NCBI GenBank assembly: GCA_900472295.1
Contig: UCIA01000023.1
Span: 21,439 to 85,438, forward strand
Direction: 5' to 3'
From: Hyphomicrobiales bacterium
GTDB taxonomy: Bacteria; Pseudomonadota; Alphaproteobacteria; Rhizobiales; Rhizobiaceae
DNA: 64,000 nt
The position numbers were made by a program, and so were the translations under genes. Below the pieces are notes generated by a model. The model was not told where the DNA came from, ran no database searches, and saw only the letters and a program-made list of their open reading frames with translations. Below, in pieces: positions 53,428 through 62,275 of the stretch. Every line of letters starts with the position of its first letter. Position 1 is the stretch's first letter.

Positions 53428-54006
53428 CTAGTCCGGCGCCGAGATGCGGATGACGAACACGGTGGTCGGGCGCGCCGGCTCCAGGCGCAATTCCGTGACT
53501 TCCCGTCCGAGCAGCAACGTGTCACGCGGTCCGAGGCGGGCAGTTGCCGGACCGGTCACGCCGACCTCGCCGTCCAACGGCAGGATGAGCGTCGTTGCCG
53601 TCATTGGCCGGATATCGATCGGGGCCGACACCAGCAGGCGTTCGACCGTATGCGTGGCCCGCCCGCGACGGGTCATGACGTTGAGGTCGGTGATTGGGCC
53701 GGAGATTAGGGCGGCGCTGGTCGGCACATCGGCCGGAAAGGAGATCGGGGCGGATGCCCCGGTTAGCCTGGCCGGCGACCGGCCGGCGATGTCGAGAACA
53801 ATCCCCTCGCCTTCCAGAACGGCCAGTGTTCGGTCGACGCCGGCAAAGCCGGAGAACGGGCCGCCGCCTTCGACGCGCGCCATCGAGACGCGCCAGTCGA
53901 AATCGTCGAGCCCGGCGCCGTCAGGCGAAACCGTGATCTCGGTCGTCGTGCCGCCGCCATTCTTCCACGGCATGGTGCGGTAGTCGGCGGCACGAAGGAT
54001 GCGCAT
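53428..54006 (-). CDS. hutD: HutD-family protein
   Basis: A 192-residue cupin-like protein. The family motif W-K-N-G-G-G-T-T-T-E-I lies near the N-terminus, followed by D-F-D-W-R-V-S-M-A-R-V and G-P-F-S-G-F-A-G-V-D-R. HutD is thought to limit hut expression or clear urocanate-related by-products; its exact action is unclear. The ATG at 54006 lies six bases after the urocanase stop. It is the last gene of the hut operon. Confidence 0.92.
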   Translation of the reverse strand: MRILRAADYRTMPWKNGGGTTTEITVSPDGAGLDDFDWRVSMARVEGGGPFSGFAGVDRTLAVLEGEGIVLDIAGRSPARLTGASAPISFPADVPTSAALISGPITDLNVMTRRGRATHTVERLLVSAPIDIRPMTATTLILPLDGEVGVTGPATARLGPRDTLLLGREVTELRLEPARPTTVFVIRISAPD

Positions 54007-54012
54007 CGCCAA

Positions 54013-55683
54013 TCAGCCGAGAATGCCGGGCAGATTGAGCTGGTGCTCTTTGGCGCATTCAATGGCGATATCGTAGCCGGCATCGGCGTGGCGCATGACG
54101 CCGGTCGCCGGGTCGTTCCACAACACGCGCTCCAGGCGCCTTGCGGCGTCCGGCGTGCCGTCGGCAACGATGACCATGCCTGAATGCTGCGAAAAGCCCA
54201 TACCGACGCCGCCGCCATGGTGCAGCGACACCCAGGTGGCGCCGGACGCGGTGTTAAGCAGCGCGTTGAGCAGCGGCCAGTCGGAAACGGCATCGGAACC
54301 GTCCTTCATCGCTTCCGTCTCGCGGTTGGGGGAAGCGACCGAGCCGGAATCGAGGTGGTCGCGGCCGATGACGACGGGCGCCTTGAGCTCACCCTTGGCG
54401 ACCATCTCGTTGAAGGCGAGGCCCAGCCTGTGGCGGTCGCCGAGGCCAACCCAGCAGATGCGCGCCGGCAGGCCCTGGAAGGCGATGCGCTCGCGCGCCA
54501 TGTCCAGCCAGTTGTGCAGATGGGTGTTGCCGGGGGTGAGTTCGCGCACCTTGGCGTCGGTTTTGTAGATATCCTCGGGATCGCCTGAGAGGGCTGCCCA
54601 GCGGAACGGACCGATGCCGCGGCAAAACAGCGGGCGGATATAGGCCGGGACGAAACCGGGGAAAGCGAAAGCGTTTTCAAAACCTTCGTCCTTGGCGACC
54701 TGGCGGATGTTGTTGCCATAGTCGAGCGTCGGCACGCCGGCGTTCCAGAAGTCCACCATCGCCTCGACATGCTCACGCATCGACGCGCGGGCCGCCTTCT
54801 CGACGGCCTTTGGATCCGAGACGCGCTTTTCGCGCCACTCAGCCATGGTCCAGCCCTTTGGCAGATAGCCGTTGATGGGGTCGTGGGCGGAGGTCTGGTC
54901 GGTGACCATATCGGGGCGAATGCCTCGCTTGAACATTTCCGGCACGATCTCGGCCGCATTGCCGAGCAGGCCGACCGACTTCGCCTCGCCGGCCTTGGTC
55001 CAGCGCTCGATCATTTCCATCGCTTCGTCGAGCGTCTCGGCCTTCTCGTCGACATAGCGGGTGCGCAGGCGGAAATCGATCGAGTCCGGGTTGCATTCGA
55101 TGGCGAGGCAGCAAGCGCCGGCCATGACGGCGGCCAGCGGCTGGGCGCCACCCATGCCGCCGAGACCACCGGTCAGGATCCATTTGCCCCTAAGGTTGCC
55201 GTTGTAGTGCTGGCGGCCGGCCTCGACGAAAGTCTCGTAAGTGCCCTGCACGATGCCTTGCGTGCCGATATAGATCCATGAGCCGGCCGTCATCTGGCCG
55301 TACATCATCAGGCCCTTCTTATCGAGCTCGTTGAATTTGTCCCAATTCGCCCAGTGCGGCACGATGTTGGAATTGGCGATCAGCACGCGCGGCGCATCGG
55401 TGTGCGTGCGGAAAACGCCGACCGGCTTGCCGGACTGCACCAGCAGCGTCTCATCTTCATTGAGGGTCTTCAGCGAGGCGACGATGCTGTCGAAATCGTT
55501 CCAGGTGCGCGCGGCGCGGCCGATACCGCCATAGACGACCAGCTCATTGGGGTTTTCGGCAACATCGGGATCGAGGTTGTTCATCAGCATGCGCAGCGGC
55601 GCTTCGGTCGTCCAGTATTTGGCGTTGAGCTTGTCGCCGCGCGGCGCACGCACTTCGCGGATGTTGTGGCGAGGATTGTTCAT
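54013..55683 (-). CDS. hutU: Urocanate hydratase HutU
   Basis: A 556-residue urocanase that adds water across urocanate to give imidazolonepropionate, using tightly bound NAD. The NAD-binding stretch G-G-L-G-G-M-G-G-A-Q-P-L-A and the C-terminal H-H-G-G-G-V-G-M-G-F-S-Q-H-S-G are complete, as is T-D-Q-T-S-A-H-D-P. The ATG at 55683 has an AAGGGA site. It is 28 bases downstream of hutG. Confidence 0.96.
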   Translation of the reverse strand: MNNPRHNIREVRAPRGDKLNAKYWTTEAPLRMLMNNLDPDVAENPNELVVYGGIGRAARTWNDFDSIVASLKTLNEDETLLVQSGKPVGVFRTHTDAPRVLIANSNIVPHWANWDKFNELDKKGLMMYGQMTAGSWIYIGTQGIVQGTYETFVEAGRQHYNGNLRGKWILTGGLGGMGGAQPLAAVMAGACCLAIECNPDSIDFRLRTRYVDEKAETLDEAMEMIERWTKAGEAKSVGLLGNAAEIVPEMFKRGIRPDMVTDQTSAHDPINGYLPKGWTMAEWREKRVSDPKAVEKAARASMREHVEAMVDFWNAGVPTLDYGNNIRQVAKDEGFENAFAFPGFVPAYIRPLFCRGIGPFRWAALSGDPEDIYKTDAKVRELTPGNTHLHNWLDMARERIAFQGLPARICWVGLGDRHRLGLAFNEMVAKGELKAPVVIGRDHLDSGSVASPNRETEAMKDGSDAVSDWPLLNALLNTASGATWVSLHHGGGVGMGFSQHSGMVIVADGTPDAARRLERVLWNDPATGVMRHADAGYDIAIECAKEHQLNLPGILG

Positions 55684-55711
55684 CACGGTCCCTTTCGAGT
55701 AAGGCGGCGTC

Positions 55712-56524
55712 TTAGCGCCCGGCCCAGTCAATGGCGGATTGGAGGATTTTCGTCAGCGTGGCGCGCATCGGCGCAGCAAACTCGGCATCGTAAGGCACCG
55801 GCCAATTGTCCGGTTCGCCCTTGGCCTGGGGCTCGCGCAGATAGCCGCGATCGGCAAGCTCCATCTGCAGCGCATGGTAGCCGCCTTGCGGATTGCCGAA
55901 GTAGCGCGTGATCCAGCCGCCCTTGAAACGGCCGTTGATGACATTGCTTTCACCGCTTTCGACCATGATCTGGCCAACCAGCGCCTGCAGCGCCGGGTCG
56001 CAGGTCTGGCCGTCATTGGTGCCGAGATTGAACACCGGCAGCGTGCCATAGAACAGAAGCGGCAGCTCTGACCGGATCGAGTGGCAATCGTAGATGACGA
56101 TTTTTTCGTGCAGGCCGCGCAGCCTGACGGCCTGTGCTGCCAGCATTTCATGGTAGGGCACGAAATAGGCTACGCGGCGCTGATCGATCTCCGCCGGCAT
56201 TGGTTCCTCGCCGGGCAAATAAAGCGGATCGCCGTCGAAGGTCGTGGTCGGGCACAGCGTCGTCGTTGCCTGCCCCGGATAGAGCGAGGCGCCGGAGGGA
56301 TCGCGGTTGACGTCGATGACGGTGCGCGAGATCGACGTGTGCACCACCGTCGCGCCAAGGCCGGCGGCAAAATCATAGAGATTGTCGATCCACCAGTCGC
56401 AATCGCGGCGGCCAAGCCAGGGCGAGACCAGCCGGTTGTCGAGGCCGGCGAGGTCGATGCCGCAATGCGGAATCGACACCAGAAGGGGTGCCGTGCCTTC
56501 GGTTACTGTCAGCCAGTCGGTCAT
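55712..56524 (-). CDS. hutG: N-formylglutamate deformylase HutG
   Basis: A 270-residue zinc-dependent N-formylglutamate amidohydrolase, which releases formate and glutamate. Motifs: V-S-I-P-H-C-G, then R-D-C-D-W-W-I-D-N-L-Y, then T-V-I-D-V-N-R-D-P-S-G and I-Y-D-C-H-S-I-R-S. Its presence together with HutF shows that the five-step hut route is used, not the direct formamide route. The ATG starts one base after the hutH stop. Confidence 0.94.
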   Translation of the reverse strand: MTDWLTVTEGTAPLLVSIPHCGIDLAGLDNRLVSPWLGRRDCDWWIDNLYDFAAGLGATVVHTSISRTVIDVNRDPSGASLYPGQATTTLCPTTTFDGDPLYLPGEEPMPAEIDQRRVAYFVPYHEMLAAQAVRLRGLHEKIVIYDCHSIRSELPLLFYGTLPVFNLGTNDGQTCDPALQALVGQIMVESGESNVINGRFKGGWITRYFGNPQGGYHALQMELADRGYLREPQAKGEPDNWPVPYDAEFAAPMRATLTKILQSAIDWAGR

Positions 56525-56525
56525 G

Positions 56526-58064
56526 TCAGGCTCCTGAGATCGAAGGCAGTGTCACGGCGCCGGCAGCCTTGATGGTGGCGCCGCTGCGCACCATGGCGAT
56601 GGCTTTTTCCATGTCAGGGTGGAAATGCCGGTCATTGTCGAGATGCGGCACCTCGGCGCGGACCAGCTTGCGCACCGCTTCCAGGGCCGCGCTCGACGCC
56701 AGCGGCGCATGGAAGTCGCAGCCTTGCGCGGCGCCCAGGAGTTCGATGCCGATGACGGCCGTGGCGTTTTCGATCATGCCGATCAGCCGGCGGGCGCCGT
56801 GTGCGGCCATCGAGACATGGTCTTCCTGGTTGGCCGAGGTCGGGATGGAATCGACACTTGCCGGATAGGCCTTCTGCTTGTTCTCAGAAACCAGTGCCGC
56901 CGCCGTCACCTGCGGGATCATGAAGCCGGAGTTCAGGCCGGGCTTCGGCGTCAGGAAGGCCGGCATGCCGGACAGCGCGGGATCGACCAGCATGGCGATG
57001 CGGCGTTCCGACAGCGAGCCGATCTCGCAAACGGCAAGCGCGATCATGTCGGCAGCAAAGGCCACCGGCTCGGCGTGGAAATTGCCGCCGGAAAGTGCTG
57101 TATCGTCCTCGGCGAAGATCAGCGGATTGTCGGTGACGCCATTGGCTTCGGTGCCGAGCGTGTCGGCGGCCTGGCGCAGCACGCTGAGTGCGGCACCCAT
57201 CACCTGCGGCTGGCAACGCAGGCAGTACGGGTCCTGCACCCGCTCGTCGCCGACACGGTGCGATTCACGGATGGCGCTGCCGGCCATCAGATTGCGCAGC
57301 GCGGCCGCCGTCTCGATCTGGCCGGGGTGTTTGCGCAGCAGATGGATGCGCGGATCGAAGGGCGCGTCCGAACCCTTGGCGGCGTCGGTCGACAGCGCGC
57401 CGGCGACCAGCGCCGACTGGTAAAGCACTTCGGCCTCGAAGAGAGCGGCCAACGCATAGGCGGTGGAGAACTGCGTGCCGTTGAGCAGCGCCAGGCCTTC
57501 CTTGGCGCCCAGCGTCACCGGCTCCAGGCCGTGCGAGACGAAAGCGACCTTGGCCGGGAAGCGGCCATGCGGGGTAAAGCATTCGCCGACGCCGATCATC
57601 ACTGCCGTCATGTGCGACAGAGGCGCGAGATCGCCGGAAGCGCCGACCGAGCCTTGCGCCGGCACCACGGGAATGACGTCGTTGGCGAGCATGGCTTCCA
57701 GCAATTCGATGGTTTGCGGCCGCACGCCCGACGCACCCTGCGCCAGGCTGGCGAGTTTCAGCGCCATCATCAGCCGGACCACCGAAACCGGCATCGGCTC
57801 GCCGACACCGGCGGCATGCGACAAAACGATGTTGCGCTGCAAGGTCTCGAGGTCGGCGGCGGGAATGCGGACGCTGGCCAGCTTTCCGAAGCCGGTGTTG
57901 ATGCCATAGACCGGCTCACCCTTGGCAACGATGCGGGCGACCGCTTCGGCGCTGGCCTTGATCATGGGACGACAGGCAGCGTCCAGCTTCGGCACGGCGC
58001 CACGGTAGATGGTGCGCCAGTCGGCCAGCGTCGCATTGCCGGGCTTCAGGGTAAGTTCGGTCAT
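56526..58064 (-). CDS. hutH: Histidine ammonia-lyase HutH
   Basis: A 512-residue lyase that removes ammonia from L-histidine to give urocanate. The MIO cofactor tripeptide ASG is at about residues 142-144 within SVGASGDLAPL. Y-G-I-N-T-G-F-G near the N-terminus and Q-D-P-Y-C-L-R-C-Q-P-Q in the C-terminal half complete the active site. The ATG at 58064 overlaps the hutI stop (ATGA), so it is coupled to hutI. Confidence 0.96.
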   Translation of the reverse strand: MTELTLKPGNATLADWRTIYRGAVPKLDAACRPMIKASAEAVARIVAKGEPVYGINTGFGKLASVRIPAADLETLQRNIVLSHAAGVGEPMPVSVVRLMMALKLASLAQGASGVRPQTIELLEAMLANDVIPVVPAQGSVGASGDLAPLSHMTAVMIGVGECFTPHGRFPAKVAFVSHGLEPVTLGAKEGLALLNGTQFSTAYALAALFEAEVLYQSALVAGALSTDAAKGSDAPFDPRIHLLRKHPGQIETAAALRNLMAGSAIRESHRVGDERVQDPYCLRCQPQVMGAALSVLRQAADTLGTEANGVTDNPLIFAEDDTALSGGNFHAEPVAFAADMIALAVCEIGSLSERRIAMLVDPALSGMPAFLTPKPGLNSGFMIPQVTAAALVSENKQKAYPASVDSIPTSANQEDHVSMAAHGARRLIGMIENATAVIGIELLGAAQGCDFHAPLASSAALEAVRKLVRAEVPHLDNDRHFHPDMEKAIAMVRSGATIKAAGAVTLPSISGA

Positions 58065-59299
58065 TGTCCTCTCCAGATGCGGGCATGAAGCGGATTGAAG
58101 CCCATGCGGTAGACGAGTTCGGCCGGGCGCTCGATGTCCCAGATCGCGAGGTCGGCGGCTTTGCCGGCTTCCAGCGTGCCGGTCTGGCCGAGCAGCCCAA
58201 GCGCGCGGGCGGCCTCGCGGGTGATGCCGGCCAGGCACTCCTCGACGGTCAGGCCAAAAAGGGTCGCTGCCATGTTCATGGTCAGCAGCAGCGAGGTCAG
58301 CGGCGACGTGCCTGGATTGTTGTCGGTGGCGACCGCCATCTTGACGCCGTGCTGGCGAAACAGGCCGATCGGCGGCTTCTTGGTTTCGCGGATGAAGTAG
58401 TAGGCGCCGGGCAGGATCGTCGCCACGGTGCCGGCCTTGGCCATGGCCGCAGCACCTGCTTCATCGGTGTATTCGAGATGGTCGGCCGACAGCGCGCCAT
58501 AGCGGGCGGCGAGCTCGGCGCCGTGCAGATTGGACAGCTGGTCGGCATGGAGTTTTACGGGCAGGCCGAGCGCCCTGGCCTTGTCGAACACGCGGGCAAT
58601 CTGCTCCGGCGAAAAGGCGATGCCTTCGCAAAAGCCGTCGACGGCGTCGGCGAGTTTTTCGGCTGCGATGGCAGGCAGGATCGTGTTGGCGACCAGATCG
58701 ACAAAAGCGTCCTTGTCGCCCTTGGCTTCCGGCGGCAGCGCATGGGCGCCGAGGAAGGTGGTGCGGACCGTTACCGGACGCTGTTTGTCCAGGCGCCGTG
58801 CTGCGCGCAGCGACTTCTGTTCGTTTTCGAGATCGAGCCCGTAGCCCGACTTTACCTCTACGGTGGTGACGCCTTCGGCGATCAGCGCATCGAGGCGTGG
58901 CAGCGTCTGCGCAACCAGTTCGTCCTCGCTGGCGGCGCGCAAGGATTTGACCGAGGAAACGATGCCACCGCCGGCTCTTGCGACCTCTTCATAGGTGGCG
59001 CCGGCCAGCCGCATTTCGAATTCATTGGCGCGGTTGCCGGCATGGACGAGATGGGTGTGGCAGTCGATCAGGCCGGGCGTGATCCAGCGGCCTTCGCAAT
59101 CGGTGGTTACGGCGCCCTGAGCCAGTGCTGACGGGATATCGGCTTCCGGGCCGGCATAGACGATGAGACCGTCGCGGGCGGCGATCGCGCCCTTTTCGAC
59201 GATGCCCAGTCCAGCTTCGTTCTCGGCCATGGTTGCCAGGCGCGCATTGCGCCAAAGGTGAAGGCCCCCTGCCCGGCTTTTATCTTGTGCCGCCATCAT
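58061..59299 (-). CDS. hutI: Imidazolonepropionase HutI
   Basis: A 412-residue metal-dependent amidohydrolase that opens imidazolonepropionate to formiminoglutamate. Metal ligands lie in L-I-D-C-H-T-H-L-V-H, K-L-H-A-D-Q-L, and A-T-D-N-N-P-G-T-S-P. Two adjacent ATGs (59299 and 59296) follow a GGAAAAAG site. It is the first gene of the minus-strand hut operon and faces hutF across the operator palindrome. Confidence 0.95.
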   Translation of the reverse strand: MMAAQDKSRAGGLHLWRNARLATMAENEAGLGIVEKGAIAARDGLIVYAGPEADIPSALAQGAVTTDCEGRWITPGLIDCHTHLVHAGNRANEFEMRLAGATYEEVARAGGGIVSSVKSLRAASEDELVAQTLPRLDALIAEGVTTVEVKSGYGLDLENEQKSLRAARRLDKQRPVTVRTTFLGAHALPPEAKGDKDAFVDLVANTILPAIAAEKLADAVDGFCEGIAFSPEQIARVFDKARALGLPVKLHADQLSNLHGAELAARYGALSADHLEYTDEAGAAAMAKAGTVATILPGAYYFIRETKKPPIGLFRQHGVKMAVATDNNPGTSPLTSLLLTMNMAATLFGLTVEECLAGITREAARALGLLGQTGTLEAGKAADLAIWDIERPAELVYRMGFNPLHARIWRGQ

Positions 59300-59325
59300 C
59301 TTTTTCCGTTTGATTGGATGGCGAT

Positions 59326-59339
59326 TATGTATATACATA
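59326..59339. promoter_or_regulatory. HutC operator palindrome TATGTATATACATA
   Basis: A perfect 14-bp palindrome lies between the hutI start (59299) and the hutF start (59386). It contains TGTATATACA, the core recognised by HutC repressors of the GntR family in other proteobacteria. Its position allows one site to control both divergent operons. Urocanate is the usual inducer. Confidence 0.85.
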
Positions 59340-59385
59340 TTGAAACGCACTGCAAGTGCTATGTTCAGCGAACATGGAGAAAAAC

Positions 59386-60738
59386 GTGACGGCGATCTTT
59401 GCGGAACAGGCCCTGCTGGCCGATGGCTGGCATGACAAGGTACGGATCGTCGCCGCGGACGGTCGCGTCACGGCCGTTGAAGCCGGCACGGCGCCGCAGG
59501 CCGGCGACGAACGCCACGCCATTCTGGTGTCGGGCATGCCGAACCTGCATAGTCACGCCTTCCAGCGCGGCATGGCCGGGCTTGCCGAACTGCGCGGCCC
59601 CTCTGCCGACAGTTTCTGGAGCTGGCGCGAGGTGATGTACCGCTTCGCACTGTCGATGACGCCGGACCAGGTCGAGGCGGTCGCCGCACAGCTTTATGTG
59701 GAAATGCTGGAAGCCGGCTTCTCGCGCGTCGGCGAGTTCCACTATCTCCACCACGACCGCGATGGAAAACCCTATGCCAATCTTGCCGAGATGGCCGAGC
59801 GCATTGCTGCTGCATCCGCCGAGGCGGGCATCGGCCTGACGCTGCTGCCGGTGTTTTATGCGCATTCCTCCTTCGGCGGCGCAGCACCCAATGAAGGCCA
59901 GCGGCGATTCATCAACGATGTGAATCGCTTCGGGCGCTTGCTTGAGAAAAGCCGCGAATCCGTTCGCGCGTTGAATCAAGGCGTCGTCGGCGTCGCCCCG
60001 CACAGCCTGCGCGCCGCGACCCCGGAGGAACTCAGCGCTGTTGCCGCCATGGCGCCGAACAGCCCGATCCACATCCATGTCGCCGAGCAGGTGAAAGAGG
60101 TCGAGGACTGCCTCGCCTGGTCCGGCGCGCGGCCCGTCGAATGGCTGCTCGCCAATGCCGGGATCGACAAAAGCTGGTGCCTGATCCATGCCACCCACAT
60201 GACTGAGGCCGAGACCGTCGGCATGGCCAAAAGCGGCGCCATTGCCGGCCTGTGCCCGATCACCGAGGCCAATCTCGGCGACGGCACTTTCGCGGCACCG
60301 CTCTTCATCGAACATGGCGGCCGCTTCGGCGTCGGCTCCGATTCCAATGTGCTGATCGGCCTGTCGGACGAGTTGCGCCAGCTCGAATATTCGCAGCGCC
60401 TGGCGCACCGCGCCCGCAATGTGCTGGCGGTCGCCGGCGGCTCGACCGGGCGCGCTCTGTTCGACACCGCCCTCGGCGGCGGCAGTGTGGCCCTCGGCGC
60501 CGGTCCGTCGTGGATCGCTGCCGGTGCGGCGGCCGATTTCGTCTCGCTTGACCACAACCATCCTTCGCTGGCCGGCAAAAGCGGCGATGCGATCCTCGAC
60601 GCCTGGATCTTTGCCAATGGCGGCAAGGTCGATTGCGTCTGGGTGCATGGCAAAAAACAGGTCAGCGGCGGCCGGCATGCCAGGCGTGAGGCGATCGCCG
60701 ACCGCTTTCGCCAGGTGATGACGGCGCTTTCGGCATGA
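59386..60738 (+). CDS. hutF: Formimidoylglutamate deiminase HutF
   Basis: A 450-residue amidohydrolase that converts N-formimino-glutamate to N-formylglutamate and ammonia. Metal motifs are N-L-H-S-H-A-F-Q-R-G-M, then I-H-V-A-E-Q and L-I-H-A-T-H, then G-S-D-S-N. I chose the GTG at 59386 because GGAGA lies six bases before it; an in-frame ATG at 59374 and a GTG at 59356 are less well placed. Its stop overlaps the ATG of hutC (ATGA). Confidence 0.93.
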   Translation: MTAIFAEQALLADGWHDKVRIVAADGRVTAVEAGTAPQAGDERHAILVSGMPNLHSHAFQRGMAGLAELRGPSADSFWSWREVMYRFALSMTPDQVEAVAAQLYVEMLEAGFSRVGEFHYLHHDRDGKPYANLAEMAERIAAASAEAGIGLTLLPVFYAHSSFGGAAPNEGQRRFINDVNRFGRLLEKSRESVRALNQGVVGVAPHSLRAATPEELSAVAAMAPNSPIHIHVAEQVKEVEDCLAWSGARPVEWLLANAGIDKSWCLIHATHMTEAETVGMAKSGAIAGLCPITEANLGDGTFAAPLFIEHGGRFGVGSDSNVLIGLSDELRQLEYSQRLAHRARNVLAVAGGSTGRALFDTALGGGSVALGAGPSWIAAGAAADFVSLDHNHPSLAGKSGDAILDAWIFANGGKVDCVWVHGKKQVSGGRHARREAIADRFRQVMTALSA

Positions 60739-61475
60739 GCATTTCAGAGATAGCGGCAGTGGAAGGCGTCGGGTCGCTGCACCAGCGCATCCTGTCCGAC
60801 ATCAGCGAGAAAATAATGTCAGGCGCCTGGGCGCCGGGCTTCCGCATACCATTCGAGCACGAGCTGACGGCCGAATACAATTGCTCGCGCATGACGGTGA
60901 ACAAGGCGCTGTCGCAACTGGCCAAGGCCGGGCTGATCGAGCGCCGCCGCCGTTCGGGCAGTTTCGTGCGCCAGCCGCAGTCGCAGGCCGCCGTGCTGGA
61001 AATCCACGACATCAGGATCGAGGTCGAGGCGCTGGGGCTGGCCTATCGCTATGAGCTGATAGCACGGCAGAAAAGGCGCAGCAGCGCCGAGGATCGCGCC
61101 TTGCTGGAACTGGGTGCTGCCGGACAGGTGCTGGCGCTGGAATGCCGGCATTTCGCCGGGAAGCGGCCATTCGCGCATGAGCAGCGGCTGATCAATCTGG
61201 CCGCCGTCGCGGAAGCCGCCGAGGAAGAGTTCTTGGATATCGCCCCCGGCCCCTGGCTGATCGGCCGCGTGCCCTGGAGCGAAGCTGAGCACCGCATACG
61301 GGCGGTGGCGGCGGACAGGCATATTGCCGAAGCCCTAGACATCGCAACCGGCGCGCCGTGCCTTGTGGTCGAACGCCGGACCTGGAGCGCGGAGCATCCG
61401 GTGACGCAAGTGCGGTTCACTTATGCCGCGGAGAGCCACACGCTGGTGGCTAGGTTCAGGCCTTCGCAGGGGTAG
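60735..61475 (+). CDS. hutC: Histidine utilisation repressor HutC
   Basis: A 246-residue GntR-family regulator of the HutC subgroup. The winged helix is at about residues 12-75 (F-E-H-E-L-T-A-E-Y-N-C-S-R-M-T-V-N-K-A). The C-terminal UTRA domain (R-H-F-A-G-K-R-P-F, then P-C-L-V-V-E-R-R-T-W) binds the effector, normally urocanate. It is co-transcribed with hutF and should bind the palindrome at 59326, repressing both operons including its own. Confidence 0.95.
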   Translation: MSISEIAAVEGVGSLHQRILSDISEKIMSGAWAPGFRIPFEHELTAEYNCSRMTVNKALSQLAKAGLIERRRRSGSFVRQPQSQAAVLEIHDIRIEVEALGLAYRYELIARQKRRSSAEDRALLELGAAGQVLALECRHFAGKRPFAHEQRLINLAAVAEAAEEEFLDIAPGPWLIGRVPWSEAEHRIRAVAADRHIAEALDIATGAPCLVVERRTWSAEHPVTQVRFTYAAESHTLVARFRPSQG

Positions 61476-61482
61476 TGCGACG

Positions 61483-61678
61483 TCACCTTCTCCCCTTGTG
61501 GGAGAAGGTGGATCGGCGCGATAGCGCCGAGACGGATGAGGGGTGCTGGACGGAGTGAGACGGCTGAAATATCGAAGGATTTTAAGCGCTTAGTTTCTTT
61601 GAAGCGGCGATCCTTCCAACACCCCTCATCCGACCGAGCTTCGCTCGGCCACCTTCTCCCACAAGGGGAGAAGGTTGG
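61483..61678. repeat. Long inverted-repeat element (MITE-like)
   Basis: The left end CACCTTCTCCCCTTGTGGGA is itself palindromic with AGAAGGTGG. The right end is its complement. Inner arms GGATGAGGGGTG / CACCCCTCATCC and GAAGGAT / ATCCTTC also pair. The whole 196-base unit could fold into one long hairpin. It fills the gap between convergent hutC and the RidA gene. The inner GAAGGATTT-to-GATCCTTC part also appears at the right window edge. Confidence 0.85.
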
Positions 61679-61691
61679 TCGGCGCCGCGCC

Positions 61692-62036
61692 TCAGATCGC
61701 CGCCGTAACAATAATCTCGACTGTGTATTCCGGCCCGGCAAGCTTGGCCTCACCCGTGGCGCGGGCGGGCGTGTTGCCTTGCGGCACCCACTTGTCCCAT
61801 TCCTTGTTCATCTCGGCGAAGGTGCCCATGTCGGCCAGCCAGATGATCGCCTGCAGGATCTTGGTCTTGTCGGTGCCGGCCTTGGCCAGCAGTTCGTCGA
61901 TGGAGGTCAGGATCGACTTGGTCTGTTCGCCAACGCTGGCGCCGGGCGTTCCGACCTGGCCGGCGAGATAGACGGTGTTGCCGTGAATGACGATCTGGCT
62001 CATGCGCGGGCCAACATCGATGCGACGAATGCTCAT
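61692..62036 (-). CDS. RidA / YjgF-family protein
   Basis: A 114-residue member of the Rid family, enamine/imine deaminases that clear reactive 2-aminoacrylate. V-Y-L-A-G-Q-V-G-T-P, then I-L-Q-A-I-I-W-L-A-D-M and A-R-A-T-G-E-A-K-L-A-G-P are typical. The strictly conserved Arg of RidA near the C-terminal third appears as P-A-R-A. AAGGA lies before the ATG at 62036. It may belong to one of the Rid subgroups other than archetypal RidA, since residues around the active site (E-Y-T-V-E-I) differ slightly. Confidence 0.88.
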   Translation of the reverse strand: MSIRRIDVGPRMSQIVIHGNTVYLAGQVGTPGASVGEQTKSILTSIDELLAKAGTDKTKILQAIIWLADMGTFAEMNKEWDKWVPQGNTPARATGEAKLAGPEYTVEIIVTAAI

Positions 62037-62180
62037 GGGAATGTCCTTCCTGTTTGTCGGTGGCGCCTGTTTAGAGTCGCTGTCGGCTTCGGGCAAGGCC
62101 GGGTGAACAAAACCGCTTGAGCCAACACACGGCGAATTGAAGCCATGCGGCTTTATTTTCACGGCTAATCAATTGACGTT

Positions 62181-62195
62181 TGTAATAGTATAACA
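62181..62195 (+). promoter_or_regulatory. Zur-like box
   Basis: TGTAATAGTATAACA is a near-palindrome that matches the alphaproteobacterial Zur pattern TGTTATAnTATAACA at all but one position outside the free centre. It lies 80 bases before the GTPase start, in an AT-rich gap. Its position predicts repression when zinc is sufficient. Confidence 0.65.
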
Positions 62196-62275
62196 TATCA
62201 AATCAGCCCTACCCCCCAGCCGCGCAGATCGCCACGCCATTCCACGCATCCGCGCCAAACCTTCGGACACTGCCC

